From Shinella sp. CPCC 101442 (GTDB lineage: Bacteria > Pseudomonadota > Alphaproteobacteria > Rhizobiales > Rhizobiaceae), in contig NZ_JALIQS010000001.1 in NCBI RefSeq assembly GCF_024704725.1, positions 1 to 64,000 on the forward strand: a DNA stretch of 64,000 nucleotides, written 5' to 3'. Positions within the stretch are counted from its first letter, which is position 1. The number at the start of each line of letters is the position of its first letter. The translations under genes were made by a program, and so were the position numbers. The notes beneath the pieces are model-generated. The model was given only the letters and a program-made list of their open reading frames with translations, did not search any database and was not told the DNA's origin. Shown one piece after another: positions 25,524 through 34,138 of the stretch.

Positions 25524-27058
25524 GCCGGCACCTCAACACCCTGTATCGCCTTGTAGATCGTCTCGACATCGAAACCCGGTTTGCCGCGCTTCAACTCCCG
25601 GACCACCCGTCCCTGATAGAAGATCAGGATCCTGTCGCAGATCTCGGCCAGCTCTTCCTCGCTTTCCGAGATCATGATGACGCCCGCATCGCGCGACAGG
25701 TCCTCCCGGATCATCTTGAGGATGTCCGGTTTGGCGGAAATATCCACGCCGCGCGTCGGTTCGTTCAGAAGCACCAGTCGCGGCGCCGTCAGCGACAGGC
25801 GCCCGAGCAGGATCTTCTGCTTGTTGCCACCCGACAGCCCGTCGATGGGCACGTCGAGACCCGGCGTCTTGACCTTGAGGCGCGTGACGATGGAGCGGGC
25901 AACGGCTTCGCATTCCGCACGGCGCACGAAGCCCAGCCGGTTCGTGAGCACGGGAAGCCCGGCGATGATCGCGTTTTCCAGCACCGACCGGTTCTGGATC
26001 ACCGCCTGCTCCTCGCGGTGCTTGGGCAGGAAGGAAACGCCGGCCGTCTGCGCCGCCTTGGGGCTTTTCATCTGCACGTCGGCACCGTCCATCGCGATTG
26101 ATCCACCATAGTTCGGGACCAATCCGTAGAGCGCTTCGATGGCCGCGTCCTTGCCGGAGCCTTCCAGGCCGGCGAAGCCCAAAACTTCACCGCGGTGAAG
26201 CTCGAAATCCAGATGTATGAGGGAACGCCCAGCCTTCAGCGCCTGAACCTTCACAACCGGTTTGGCCGAAAATTCGGGCTGGTCGGTATAGTTGATCTCG
26301 GTGCGGGCAACATCGCCGACGATCCAGTCGGCCAGTTCCCTGCCGGTCGTTTTCGCCGTCTCCAGCGTCGCGACGCGCTCGCCGTCGCGCATCACCGATA
26401 CGCGGTCGGTAAACCCCATGACTTCGCTGACATGGTGCGAGATCAGGGTGAAAGACAGGTCGGGCTGGTCGTTGATCAACCGGCGCAGGAGACGCAGGAG
26501 GCTTTCCTTGCGCTCGCTGGTCAGGGAGGCCGTGATCTCGTCCAGCAGGATGGTACGCGCCTTTTCGATAAAGACGGCACGGCCGAAGGCAAGAAGCTGC
26601 TGGGTTTCAAGCGGCAGGTCGCCCATGCGGTCTTCGGGCCGAGCACGCAGGCCAAGTTGCCCGATCACATCGGCCGACTGCTGGCGTGTTATGCCGGGCG
26701 ATAGGAAATTCAGTCGACCGCCCGGATGCCGGCCCATGAAGAGATTGTCCGCAACCGAGAGGTCTGCGGCAAAGGCCGGTTCCTGGGTGACGAGTGCGAT
26801 GCCGAGCTTTTTGGCCCGAGACGGCCCGGATTGTGACGGCGTCAGGGCACCCCGGTCAGTGACGATCTGTCCCTGGCTCGGTGCGAGCAATCCGGCCACC
26901 AGGGAAACGAGCACCGACTTGCCCGCGCCATTCTTGCCGATCAGGCCGTGTATCTCGCCCTTGCGGACGTCAAGATCAACGGAATCGACCGCCAGAACGC
27001 CCGGAAACCGGCGTGTCACGCCTTGCACGGCAAAGCTCAGCGAAGGGTCCAGTGTCAT
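25520..27058 (-). CDS. CUT2-type sugar ABC transporter ATPase (two nucleotide-binding domains)
   Basis: A 512-residue RbsA-like tandem ATPase. Domain 1: Walker A 'GKNGAGKSV', a signature reduced to 'LPLETQQLLAFGRAV', Walker B 'TILLDEITASLT'. Domain 2: no full Walker A ('GLEGSGKDA' is close), signature 'LSGGNKQKILLGRL', and Walker B 'LVLLNEPTRGVDI' with Asn where Asp is standard. It energises the permease at 24549 with the binding protein at 27117. Confidence 0.9.
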   Translation of the reverse strand: MTLDPSLSFAVQGVTRRFPGVLAVDSVDLDVRKGEIHGLIGKNGAGKSVLVSLVAGLLAPSQGQIVTDRGALTPSQSGPSRAKKLGIALVTQEPAFAADLSVADNLFMGRHPGGRLNFLSPGITRQQSADVIGQLGLRARPEDRMGDLPLETQQLLAFGRAVFIEKARTILLDEITASLTSERKESLLRLLRRLINDQPDLSFTLISHHVSEVMGFTDRVSVMRDGERVATLETAKTTGRELADWIVGDVARTEINYTDQPEFSAKPVVKVQALKAGRSLIHLDFELHRGEVLGFAGLEGSGKDAAIEALYGLVPNYGGSIAMDGADVQMKSPKAAQTAGVSFLPKHREEQAVIQNRSVLENAIIAGLPVLTNRLGFVRRAECEAVARSIVTRLKVKTPGLDVPIDGLSGGNKQKILLGRLSLTAPRLVLLNEPTRGVDISAKPDILKMIREDLSRDAGVIMISESEEELAEICDRILIFYQGRVVRELKRGKPGFDVETIYKAIQGVEVPA

Positions 27059-27079
27059 GGAAACTCCTGTTGCGAGAAT

Positions 27080-27107
27080 GACTGCGAGCGCCTGCGCGCT
27101 CGCAGTC
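27080..27107 (-). other. stem-loop after sugar SBP gene
   Basis: A perfect 12-base stem, GACTGCGAGCGC (27080-27091) with GCGCTCGCAGTC (27096-27107), and a 4-base loop. It lies 10 bases past the binding-protein stop and upstream of the ATPase gene on the minus strand. No T-tract follows directly. Likely an RNA-stability element. Confidence 0.65.
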
Positions 27108-27116
27108 TTGACGCGG

Positions 27117-28244
27117 TTACTTGCCGAAGTCGGGCATCTTGCCTGTCTGCTCGACCGTCATTTCATTCGCCCAGTTGCGCGGGTCGTCATAGTTCGCATC
27201 ACCCGGCACGCTGTAAGCCTGCGTCTGGTACCAGGAACCTTCGATCGCCTCGGGCGTGAGCACCTTGACAGGTGCCCAGACCGGTTCCTCGCCCTTGAGC
27301 AGCACATTGGCCTCGTCCGGCAATGCCTTGCCCGACATCAGCGTGTAAAGCATGCGCATCGAAATGATGCCTTCGCCGGTCGCAGGCTGAACGGAGATAT
27401 GGTCGATCTCACCGCGCGCCATCGACTGGAATTCCGGCACCGTGCCATCGATCGTCGCGACGGGAATATGCTTGGGATCGTCGATCGGGAAAAGCAGTTC
27501 CTGCGCCTTGAAGGCCGGAACCGCACCGCCGATACCCATCGTACCGTCGATGCTGGCAATGCCGAGAATCTTGTCGGCGCCTTCGCGCGAGATCACGTCG
27601 TCAACGATCTTGCGTGCCTTGCCGCCGTCGCAGCCTGCCTCCTGCTCGACGATCTTCACGCCGGGATATTTGGCCGCGATCGGATCGAGCGCAGAGCGAT
27701 AGCCTGTGTGGCGGGCAATATCGAAGGAGGCGGTGATGATGCAGCGCAGTTCGATGAAGACACCACCCTTTTCGGCCCACCCCTCACCGCGTAGCGTGTC
27801 GAGGCGCTTGATCAGAGCCTCGCCGCCAAGGCGACCGGCCGTTTCATTGTCGAACGCGACGAAGGTCTGCTTCACGCCGGGAACCCAGGCATTGGTCGTC
27901 ACGACGGGAATGTTGGCTTCCTGCAGTTGCTTGACGATGCTGCGCATCGCTTCACCACGCCAGGAGGTGAGAAGCACGCCATCGACGCCGCTGTCGAACT
28001 GCGCCTGAAGCGCCTTCAGCTGCTGGCCGGCATCGTTCGCGCCGAAGACGTTGAACGTGATCGTGTCGCCGCTTTCGGTCTGGATGCGCTTGGCTTCCTG
28101 CTGCTGGCCGAGCGCGACGCCGTTGAAATAGATGTCGTTCGGTTCCCACCGGATAACGGCAACCTTGTAGTCCTTGGCCGCGGCTGCACCTGCCATCAGG
28201 CAGAGCGCCGATACCGCTGTCAGTCCCTTCAAAAAGCCTCGCAT
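27117..28244 (-). CDS. CUT2-type sugar ABC transporter substrate-binding protein
   Basis: A 375-residue type-1 periplasmic binding protein. Of two adjacent ATGs after AGGAGG, the second (28244) has the usual five-base spacing. Signal peptide MRGFLKGLTAVSALCLMAGA with likely cleavage after 'AAA'. 'VIRWEPNDIYFNGVALGQQQ', 'GVDGVLLTSWRGEAM', 'IPVVTTNAWVPG'. Two Cys ('LRCIIT' and 'EAGCDGG') may form a disulfide. It is not LsrB by sequence style, which argues against AI-2 as the ligand despite the lsrF gene in this operon. Confidence 0.9.
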   Translation of the reverse strand: MRGFLKGLTAVSALCLMAGAAAAKDYKVAVIRWEPNDIYFNGVALGQQQEAKRIQTESGDTITFNVFGANDAGQQLKALQAQFDSGVDGVLLTSWRGEAMRSIVKQLQEANIPVVTTNAWVPGVKQTFVAFDNETAGRLGGEALIKRLDTLRGEGWAEKGGVFIELRCIITASFDIARHTGYRSALDPIAAKYPGVKIVEQEAGCDGGKARKIVDDVISREGADKILGIASIDGTMGIGGAVPAFKAQELLFPIDDPKHIPVATIDGTVPEFQSMARGEIDHISVQPATGEGIISMRMLYTLMSGKALPDEANVLLKGEEPVWAPVKVLTPEAIEGSWYQTQAYSVPGDANYDDPRNWANEMTVEQTGKMPDFGK

Positions 28245-28355
28245 CATATCCTCCTTTAGTGCTGGTACTTGCTTCACAACCGGATCATCCTGCTGTTGCT
28301 CCTCAATGGCTGGTTTCACGCAGCCATCCTTTTCTGGTGTTGTGCTCCTCCCGGC

Positions 28356-30311
28356 TCAAATGACCCGGTCATTGCCGCCGTCCACCGGAATCTGCGCCCC
28401 CGTGGTTCGGGAAAACGTACTGTCGGCAAGAGCTGCCACGGCGCGGGCGACATCCTTAGACGTCACCTCCGTCCGCATCAGGTTGCGCGCCTTGTATTGC
28501 TCCACCGTCAAACCGTAGCGCCGCGCCGAAGTGGCCAGCGCCTCCGGTGTCCAGAGGTCGGTGTCGAAGACGCCGTCGGGGTGAATGACGTTGACCCGGA
28601 TCCCTTCGGGAGCGAGTTCAAGGGCTGCCACGCGCATCAACTGCGTCAGTCCCGCTTTCGATACGGAATAGGCTGCAGCGCCGGCACCAGGCGCCGGCAC
28701 GTTGCGGGAGCCGATGAGAATGACGCTCGGCTCGACGCCGTGACGCAGGAACGGGATCGACTGCTTCAGGAGCTTGCGGTGCGATGTCAGATTGACGGCC
28801 AGCGATGCATCCCAGGCCGCGTCCTCCAGCACTTCAATATTGGCGCCAGCGCGGAAGATACCCACGTTGGAAACAAGAATGTCGAGGCCGCCGTAGTCGT
28901 TGACCACCTGCCGGAGAGCGGCGCTTACCTTCGCCTCGTCGGTCAGTTCGACGATTATGCTGTCATAGCCGGGACGGTTCATGTGGTCCTTCACGGCGGG
29001 ATTGATATCCAGCCCTATCACCACCGCGCCGCGGTCGCGCAATGCCTCGGCTGTCGCGCGGCCAATACCCGTTGCACAACCACCCACAACTGCGATCTTG
29101 CCTGCCAGGGGGGGCAGGGCGCCCTGGGCGCGGAGCTTGGCTTGCTCCAGCTCCCAATATTCTAGGGCGCGCAGGTCACCGTCTTCCAATCCCTGCCAGC
29201 CGCCAAGGCGGGCGGCGAGCCGCAGGGCGCGCAAATTAGCCGCCGCCACGTCCGCCGAGACGCGCGCGCGTGCCAGCGTCGGCCCGAAACTGCGCACGGC
29301 GCCGTCGGCAAGAAGCGCCCAATGGGGATGCGGCGGCAGCGGCATCAGACCCGCATCGTCACCGCGAGCAACATAGGCCTGGTATTCGGCTGCAAAATCC
29401 TCGAGCGCCTTTTCCGGCTCATCGTGGACGACCGCTGGAAAGGGCTTGTTGTGAATGACATGTTCCGGTGTCAGCGTGCCGTGGCGCGAAAGCCGGGCGA
29501 CATCAGCGATTTCCGCGACGGGCAGGGCCGCCGCTGGACGCGAAATCTGGGCCCGACCGGCAAGGCGGCTTGCTGCGCCGCGCAGCCGGGCGATGACGAC
29601 CGGATCGGTTTCGGTCTGCGGGGCGGCCGGCAGGGACGGAATGTGGCTGGCAAGCCAATCCTCGGCGCGTGCGCAAATCGCCACCATGCGGTCATAACTC
29701 TGGCGGGCCGTATCGCCCCAGGTAAAGACGCCGTGATGTTCGAGGATGATGGCATCGGCCTCAGCGAATTCCGGCGAAAGGATCACCATACGCATCTGTC
29801 GGGCCAGATCGAACCCCGGCTTGACATAAGGCAGGATCATGACGCGCGGACCATAGATCTCCCTGAGCAGCGCCGTGCCGTTCAGGCTGTTGGAGACGGT
29901 GAGCACGCCGTCCGCATGGGAATGGTCGACATAGGCGGCAGGAAACAGCGCATGGACAATGGCTTCGATGGACGCCGCCGCCGCCTGCGGATCGAGGCGC
30001 GCCCGCTTGACCTCGGCAACCATGTCGCTGTCGGACAGTGTTTCAAGTTCAGCCAGGGCGAGTACGGCGGGAAGGTCGAGCGCGGTAAAGCCCTCCACCC
30101 CCATCGTGCCCAGATCAAAACCGCTGGCCTTGACCCAGATCACCTGCTGTTCAGCTCCGAAACGGTCGGTGGCGAGACCCTTGTAGGACGTATTGCCGCC
30201 ACCATGCAGCACCATGGCGGGATCACGCCCGATGAGCCGCGACGAGTAGGCCCGCAAATCCAGGCCGGTTGCGGCCTCGCCGGCCTCGGCCTCGTTCCAG
30301 AGATTTTCCAT
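28356..30311 (-). CDS. bifunctional class II aldolase / short-chain dehydrogenase (RhaD-type fusion)
   Basis: A 651-residue fusion starting MENLWNEAEAGEAATGLDLR at 30311 (an upstream in-frame start at 30365 has no ribosome site). Residues about 1-400 are a class II (zinc) aldolase: 'LHGGGNTSYK', the zinc His pair in 'YVDHSHADGVLTVSN' and the third His region 'ILEHHGVFTWGDTARQSYDR'. Residues about 410-651 are an SDR: 'VVGGCATGIGRATA', 'SNVGIF', 'GSRNVP', 'YSVSK'. Rhamnulose-1-P aldolase/lactaldehyde dehydrogenase fusions (about 690-700 residues) have this layout. It would cleave a ketose phosphate and redox-process the aldehyde product, or act on the free sugar first. Confidence 0.88.
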   Translation of the reverse strand: MENLWNEAEAGEAATGLDLRAYSSRLIGRDPAMVLHGGGNTSYKGLATDRFGAEQQVIWVKASGFDLGTMGVEGFTALDLPAVLALAELETLSDSDMVAEVKRARLDPQAAAASIEAIVHALFPAAYVDHSHADGVLTVSNSLNGTALLREIYGPRVMILPYVKPGFDLARQMRMVILSPEFAEADAIILEHHGVFTWGDTARQSYDRMVAICARAEDWLASHIPSLPAAPQTETDPVVIARLRGAASRLAGRAQISRPAAALPVAEIADVARLSRHGTLTPEHVIHNKPFPAVVHDEPEKALEDFAAEYQAYVARGDDAGLMPLPPHPHWALLADGAVRSFGPTLARARVSADVAAANLRALRLAARLGGWQGLEDGDLRALEYWELEQAKLRAQGALPPLAGKIAVVGGCATGIGRATAEALRDRGAVVIGLDINPAVKDHMNRPGYDSIIVELTDEAKVSAALRQVVNDYGGLDILVSNVGIFRAGANIEVLEDAAWDASLAVNLTSHRKLLKQSIPFLRHGVEPSVILIGSRNVPAPGAGAAAYSVSKAGLTQLMRVAALELAPEGIRVNVIHPDGVFDTDLWTPEALATSARRYGLTVEQYKARNLMRTEVTSKDVARAVAALADSTFSRTTGAQIPVDGGNDRVI

Positions 30312-30379
30312 GCGATGATCCTTGATTTCTGTTGCCGGGCCGCGCGGGCCCGGCTCCCCGCTCATTTACGGTGACGGCG

Positions 30380-31267
30380 TCACGCCGCCGCCTTACCGTG
30401 CAGGTCCTGGAAGAGCTCATAGCCTTGCGCGCCAGTGCGCCCCTCGTGGACGACTGCCGCCAGCGCGGTCAGCATTGCCACCGGATCGGTCGACTGAAAG
30501 ACGTTACGTCCCATATCCACGCCGGCCGCACCTTGGTCGATGGCGCGATAGGCCATTTCCAGAGCCTCGCGTTCCGGCAGTTTCTTGCCACCGGCAATGA
30601 CGATCGGAACCGGGCAGCCGAGGGTGATACGCTCGAAGCCTTCGTCGACATAGTAGGACTTGACGAACTGCGCTCCGATTTCGGCCGCGATGCGCGTGGC
30701 CAGACCGAAGTAGCGGGCATCGCGCGCCATGGCCTTGCCGACGCCGGTGACGGCCATGGTCGGGATGCCATAACGCGTGCCGGCATCGATGAGCTTCACG
30801 ACGTTGGCGATGGATTTGTGCTCATATTCCGCGCCGATATAGACCTGCGCGGCCATGGCCGAAGCGCCAAGGCGAATGGCATCGTCTATATCCACGCTCA
30901 CAAGCTCGTTGGAAAGCTCCGTCAGGATCGAATTGCCTGCCGAGCAGCGCAGCACAACGGGCTTGAGCGCGTCCGGCGGGATGGAACTGCGCAGGCCGCC
31001 GCGGGTGCACATCAGCACGTCGGCATGTGCGGCGAGCGGAGCGATCGTCAGGTCGAGACGCTCCAGACCGGTGGTCGGGCCCTGGAAATAGCCGTGGTCG
31101 AAAGCCAGCATGACCGTGCGTCCGGTATCGGGGCGGAAGACTTGCGAAAGCCGCGCCTTCATGCCCCAGTCATGGTGGGCGTTGCCCTTCAGGAAGAAGC
31201 GCGACGTATCGGCCGGCCGGTCGCGGCCCCAATCCTTGCCATCCTTGATATCGTCCAGATCTGCCAT
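30380..31267 (-). CDS. lsrF: LsrF-type 3-hydroxy-5-phosphonooxypentane-2,4-dione thiolase / class I aldolase-fold enzyme
   Basis: A 295-residue protein starting [13 protein letters not shown] at 31267, after AGAGGA. It matches E. coli LsrF in long blocks I can recall: the N-terminal '[12 protein letters not shown]', '[20 protein letters not shown]', 'AAQVYIG-EYEHKSI', '[10 protein letters not shown]', '[17 protein letters not shown]' and 'GVDMGRN-FQS'. LsrF moves an acetyl unit from phosphorylated AI-2 to CoA, giving acetyl-CoA and DHAP. Here it heads an operon with a kinase and a GlpD-like enzyme but without lsrB, lsrG, lsrR or an LsrK-like kinase, so the substrate may be a related phosphorylated dioxo compound. 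The family assignment is sure; the substrate is not. Confidence 0.9.
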   Translation of the reverse strand: MADLDDIKDGKDWGRDRPADTSRFFLKGNAHHDWGMKARLSQVFRPDTGRTVMLAFDHGYFQGPTTGLERLDLTIAPLAAHADVLMCTRGGLRSSIPPDALKPVVLRCSAGNSILTELSNELVSVDIDDAIRLGASAMAAQVYIGAEYEHKSIANVVKLIDAGTRYGIPTMAVTGVGKAMARDARYFGLATRIAAEIGAQFVKSYYVDEGFERITLGCPVPIVIAGGKKLPEREALEMAYRAIDQGAAGVDMGRNVFQSTDPVAMLTALAAVVHEGRTGAQGYELFQDLHGKAAA

Positions 31268-31476
31268 GTCATCCTCTCTTGTGCCGCCTTGCGCGGCCGT
31301 CTGCTGACGCGCGTTTCCAACGCCACGAACCGATAGGCTCGCGAGCTGGAAACATGTTTTTTCGCCTGTAGGCGAAGATTTAGATTTTGCCGGTGGCCTT
31401 CCCACCCCGATGCTCAATTCCTAGCAGGCCCGGTGAGAGATATCAATTATTTTGTTATCTATATCGAAATTTATGT

Positions 31477-31509
31477 TGCAATGCGACATTTTTGAAATCT
31501 GCAATGTGA
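31477..31509. promoter_or_regulatory. direct repeats in the divergent lsrF-operon/deoR-type control region
   Basis: The 400-base gap 31268-31667 between divergent genes is clearly AT-rich and holds no gene. A ten-base word occurs twice in direct orientation, TGCAATGCGA (31477-31486) and TGCAATGTGA (31500-31509), 23 bases apart, about two helix turns. This fits operator half-sites for the adjacent DeoR-type regulator. AT tracts on both sides (31441-31470 and 31560-31620) could hold the two promoters. Confidence 0.45.
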
Positions 31510-31667
31510 AAAGAAACATTCGCACCATAAATGCCGATCCAGAAAGCCTCAGCGCAACAAGTTGTAAATATTGACTTTTATCCGTGTATTTCTCAAATTT
31601 CAGAAACTAATAGACAAGACATCGAAATTGCTTGATACAGAAAATGTTAAATTCAGCAGGGCGCGCG

Positions 31668-32471
31668 ATGACAGATCATAACAATTTCGATGTCGACACC
31701 GACGCCGCATCCTCAAAGGCGGAACGGCGGCGCACGAAAATCATCCAGGTTCTGATGAGCGGGTCGTCGACCTTGATCCGCGATCTGGCCGAAATGCTGG
31801 ATGTCAGCCTCATGACCATTCACCGCGACCTGTCCGTGCTGGAAAAGGAAGGTCTCGTCCGACGGTTGCGCGGTTCGGTTTCGGCGGAAAAATCCCTGCT
31901 GTTCGAGAGCAGCTATAACTATCGCGGCCGCAAGAACGTGGAGGACAAGAAGCGGCTGGCACGCGCGGCACTTGCGCATCTAGAGCCCGGCAATGCCGTG
32001 ATGATCGACGACAGCACCACCACCTACCATCTCAGCGAATTTCTGCCGGAGGTTGCGCCGTTGACGGTCGTCACCAATGCGGCGCCGATCCTGGAAAGGC
32101 TTCGCCACCTACCCGAGATCGATCTGGTATCAACCGGCGGACGCTATCATCCGGGTTATAACGGCTATTTTGGCGCCAATTGCGAAAAGGCCATACGCTC
32201 CTATCACGTCGACGTCGCGATCCTGTCCACAACCACGATCCAGGGCCTTTCGCTCTATACCCCGGACGAGATCGTGGTTCGCGCCAAGCAGGCGATGATG
32301 CACGTTGCAAGACGGCGCATTTTGCTTGCCGATGCCACAAAATTCCAATTCAGCGCATTGAACTATGTCGCCGAGATCACGGATTTTGACCTGGTCATCC
32401 TCACGGGCGATATACCGCCGGACAAACTGGACCTTATTCGCGCTTCCAAAGTGCATGTCGAGATCGTCTGA
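31668..32471 (+). CDS. DeoR-family transcriptional regulator
   Basis: A 267-residue DeoR-type repressor. The ATG at 31668 is preferred (GCAGGG upstream); ATG 31644 and TTG 31632 are in frame without ribosome sites. N-terminal HTH with 'ERRRTKIIQVLMSGSSTLIR', 'LAEMLDVSLMTIHRDLSVLE' and 'EGLVRRLRGSVSAE', then a sugar-phosphate-sensing domain with 'DDSTTTYHLSEFL', 'VVTNAAPILERL', 'STGGRYHPGYNGYFG' and 'ADATKFQFSAL'. Family members bind a phosphorylated sugar. Divergent position predicts repression of the 31267-21318 operon and induction by a sugar phosphate made by the FGGY kinase (inference). Confidence 0.92.
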   Translation: MTDHNNFDVDTDAASSKAERRRTKIIQVLMSGSSTLIRDLAEMLDVSLMTIHRDLSVLEKEGLVRRLRGSVSAEKSLLFESSYNYRGRKNVEDKKRLARAALAHLEPGNAVMIDDSTTTYHLSEFLPEVAPLTVVTNAAPILERLRHLPEIDLVSTGGRYHPGYNGYFGANCEKAIRSYHVDVAILSTTTIQGLSLYTPDEIVVRAKQAMMHVARRRILLADATKFQFSALNYVAEITDFDLVILTGDIPPDKLDLIRASKVHVEIV

Positions 32472-32474
32472 TTG

Positions 32475-32823
32475 AATAGCCCCTAGTTTCGTAGACATCC
32501 TCGCGTTACGTTTTCTGCTGCTCTTCGAACACGTCCTGCCTGGCGTCGTCTCTTGCACGATAGACCTTTCGGCCTATCCGCTCCCGCTTCAGCAGATTGA
32601 AGACGCTCTCAGCCACGGCATTGTCATGATAGTTGCCACATCGGCTCACCGAATGAACCAGATTGTGGTGCTTCAAGAACGATGCCCGGTCCATACCGAC
32701 AAGACCGTGCCGAAGGTGGTCGATGGCATGATCGTTGAAGCGCATGGCCTCGGCGACGGCCTGACGGCGATGATGCAACTCGAGCTGATCCGGAAGGCCT
32801 GATAGCGCGGCCCTGTTGGGCAC
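32475..32823 (-). mobile_element. IS3-family transposase remnant (3' end)
   Basis: The minus strand encodes the end of an IS3-type OrfB integrase: 'SVSRCGNYHDNAVAESVFN' with the third catalytic acidic residue in 'AVAES', then 'LLKRERIGRKVYRARDDARQ'. After 'DVF' the sequence jumps to 'EEQQKT' and a stop. Intact members have about 20-30 residues (YIE...NP...SPVEF) in between, so an internal deletion is likely. Past the stop the minus strand reads GTCTACGAAACTAGGGGCTA (32478-32497), which looks like the IS end. The N-terminal catalytic half is absent and no partner terminus was found, so it is immobile. Confidence 0.75.
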
Positions 32824-32840
32824 GCTTGATCGAGAGAACT

Positions 32841-32870
32841 GAGGCTCGCGCAGTCCCCGGCGCGAGCCTC
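32841..32870. terminator. strong inverted repeat upstream of ada
   Basis: A perfect 11-base stem, GAGGCTCGCGC (32841-32851) with GCGCGAGCCTC (32860-32870), and an 8-base loop. It is followed by only a weak T-rich stretch. It may terminate transcription from the deoR-type gene or IS remnant before the ada control region. Confidence 0.45.
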
Positions 32871-32939
32871 ATCTGCTTTGCGCCTCGCAGCCGGCCCGAC
32901 GCTCTGTCGAGAGGCTGCGCAAGAACCGGGTGGTTTTTG

Positions 32940-32964
32940 TTCGATTCGAGAGCAAGGATCGGAG
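32940..32964 (+). promoter_or_regulatory. Ada-box-like element 1 (upstream of ada)
   Basis: A 25-base element with core GAGAGCAAGGATCGGAG, one of five related copies in this island. It contains GAT-N6-GCAA, matching the A-box/B-box layout (AAT-N6-GCAA) known for E. coli Ada sites. It ends 57 bases before the ada start codon. Confidence 0.75.
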
Positions 32965-33021
32965 TGTGATCAGCGAAGACGGAAAGCAGGATCGCGCCAG
33001 GACAGATTCGAGTGGAAGACC

Positions 33022-34119
33022 ATGGACATGAACATTCGCCCCGCATCACCCCTTCGCGTCCAGCACCCTGCCGTAGCGGATGATCCCCGCTGGGCGCTGA
33101 TCGTCGCGCGTGACAAATCCGCCGATGGCCGGCTCTGGTATTCCGTCTCGACAACCGGCGTCTATTGCCGCCCCTCATGTCCGTCACGCACGGCGAATCC
33201 GAAGAACATCACGCTGCACGATACGATCGAAAGCGCGCGGGCGACCGGCTTCCGCCCCTGCCGGCGCTGCAACCCTGATGGTCCTTCGCTCGAATGCGAG
33301 AATGCTTCGCTCGTCGCCAAGGCCTGCCGCCTTATCGAGGAGAGCGAGGACGAACCGTCGCTGGAGGACCTGGCCGCGGCTGTCGAGCGCAGCCCGAGCT
33401 ATTTCCATCGCATCTTCAAGGCATCGACCGGACTGACCCCGAAGGCCTATGCCGCCGGCCATCGTGCGAAAAAGGTGCGTGAGGGTCTCGAAACCGGCAC
33501 GAGCGTCACCGAGGCGATGTATGACGCCGGCTTCAATTCCAGCGGCCGCTTCTATGAGAAGTCAAACGGCATGCTCGGCATGACGCCGACGCAGTATCGC
33601 GAGGGCGGCGTCAATGAGGATATCAAGTTTGCGGTCGGCCAATCCTGCCTCGGCGCGATCCTCGTCGCCTCCAGCGCGAAGGGCGTCGCCTCGATCCTGC
33701 TCGGCGACGACCCGGATGCGCTGGTTCGCGATCTTCAGAATCGCTTTCCCAAGGCGCGCCTGATCGGCATGGACCGCGACTACGAGGCGTTGATCGCCAA
33801 GGTCTGCGGCTTCGTCGAGAATCCGGGCGTCGGCCTCGATCTGCCGCTCGACGTTCGCGGCACGGCCTTCCAGCGGCGGGTATGGCAGGCTCTGCAGGAG
33901 ATCCCCGTCGGCGGGCGCGTATCCTATTCAGACGTTGCCCGCCGCATCGGCTTGCCGAACGCCACGCGGGCCGTCGCCGGCGCGTGCGCGGCAAACAATA
34001 TCGCGGTCGCCATTCCCTGTCATCGTGTGGTGCGCAACGACGGTGCGCTTTCCGGCTACGCATGGGGCGTCGATCGCAAGCGCGTTCTACTCGATCGGGA
34101 AGTGCTCCAGAGCGCATGA
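33022..34119 (+). CDS. ada: bifunctional Ada: alkylation-response activator / O6-alkylguanine-DNA methyltransferase
   Basis: A 365-residue full-length Ada starting MDMNIRPASPLRV at 33022 (frame open to 32878, but that stretch holds the Ada box). N-terminal zinc/phosphotriester domain with Cys49, Cys53, Cys80 and Cys83 ('GVYCRPSC' and 'GFRPCRRC'), where the first Cys accepts methyl from phosphotriesters. Then an AraC-type HTH pair (about 95-195, 'SPSYFHRIFKASTGLTPKAY') and the C-terminal methyltransferase with Cys333 in 'AIPCHRVVRNDGALSGY'. When methylated on the N-terminal Cys, Ada activates its own regulon. An Ada-box lies just upstream and alkA follows 19 bases downstream. Confidence 0.95.
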   Translation: MDMNIRPASPLRVQHPAVADDPRWALIVARDKSADGRLWYSVSTTGVYCRPSCPSRTANPKNITLHDTIESARATGFRPCRRCNPDGPSLECENASLVAKACRLIEESEDEPSLEDLAAAVERSPSYFHRIFKASTGLTPKAYAAGHRAKKVREGLETGTSVTEAMYDAGFNSSGRFYEKSNGMLGMTPTQYREGGVNEDIKFAVGQSCLGAILVASSAKGVASILLGDDPDALVRDLQNRFPKARLIGMDRDYEALIAKVCGFVENPGVGLDLPLDVRGTAFQRRVWQALQEIPVGGRVSYSDVARRIGLPNATRAVAGACAANNIAVAIPCHRVVRNDGALSGYAWGVDRKRVLLDREVLQSA

Positions 34120-34138
34120 CGTCACCGGAAAGAGACAT

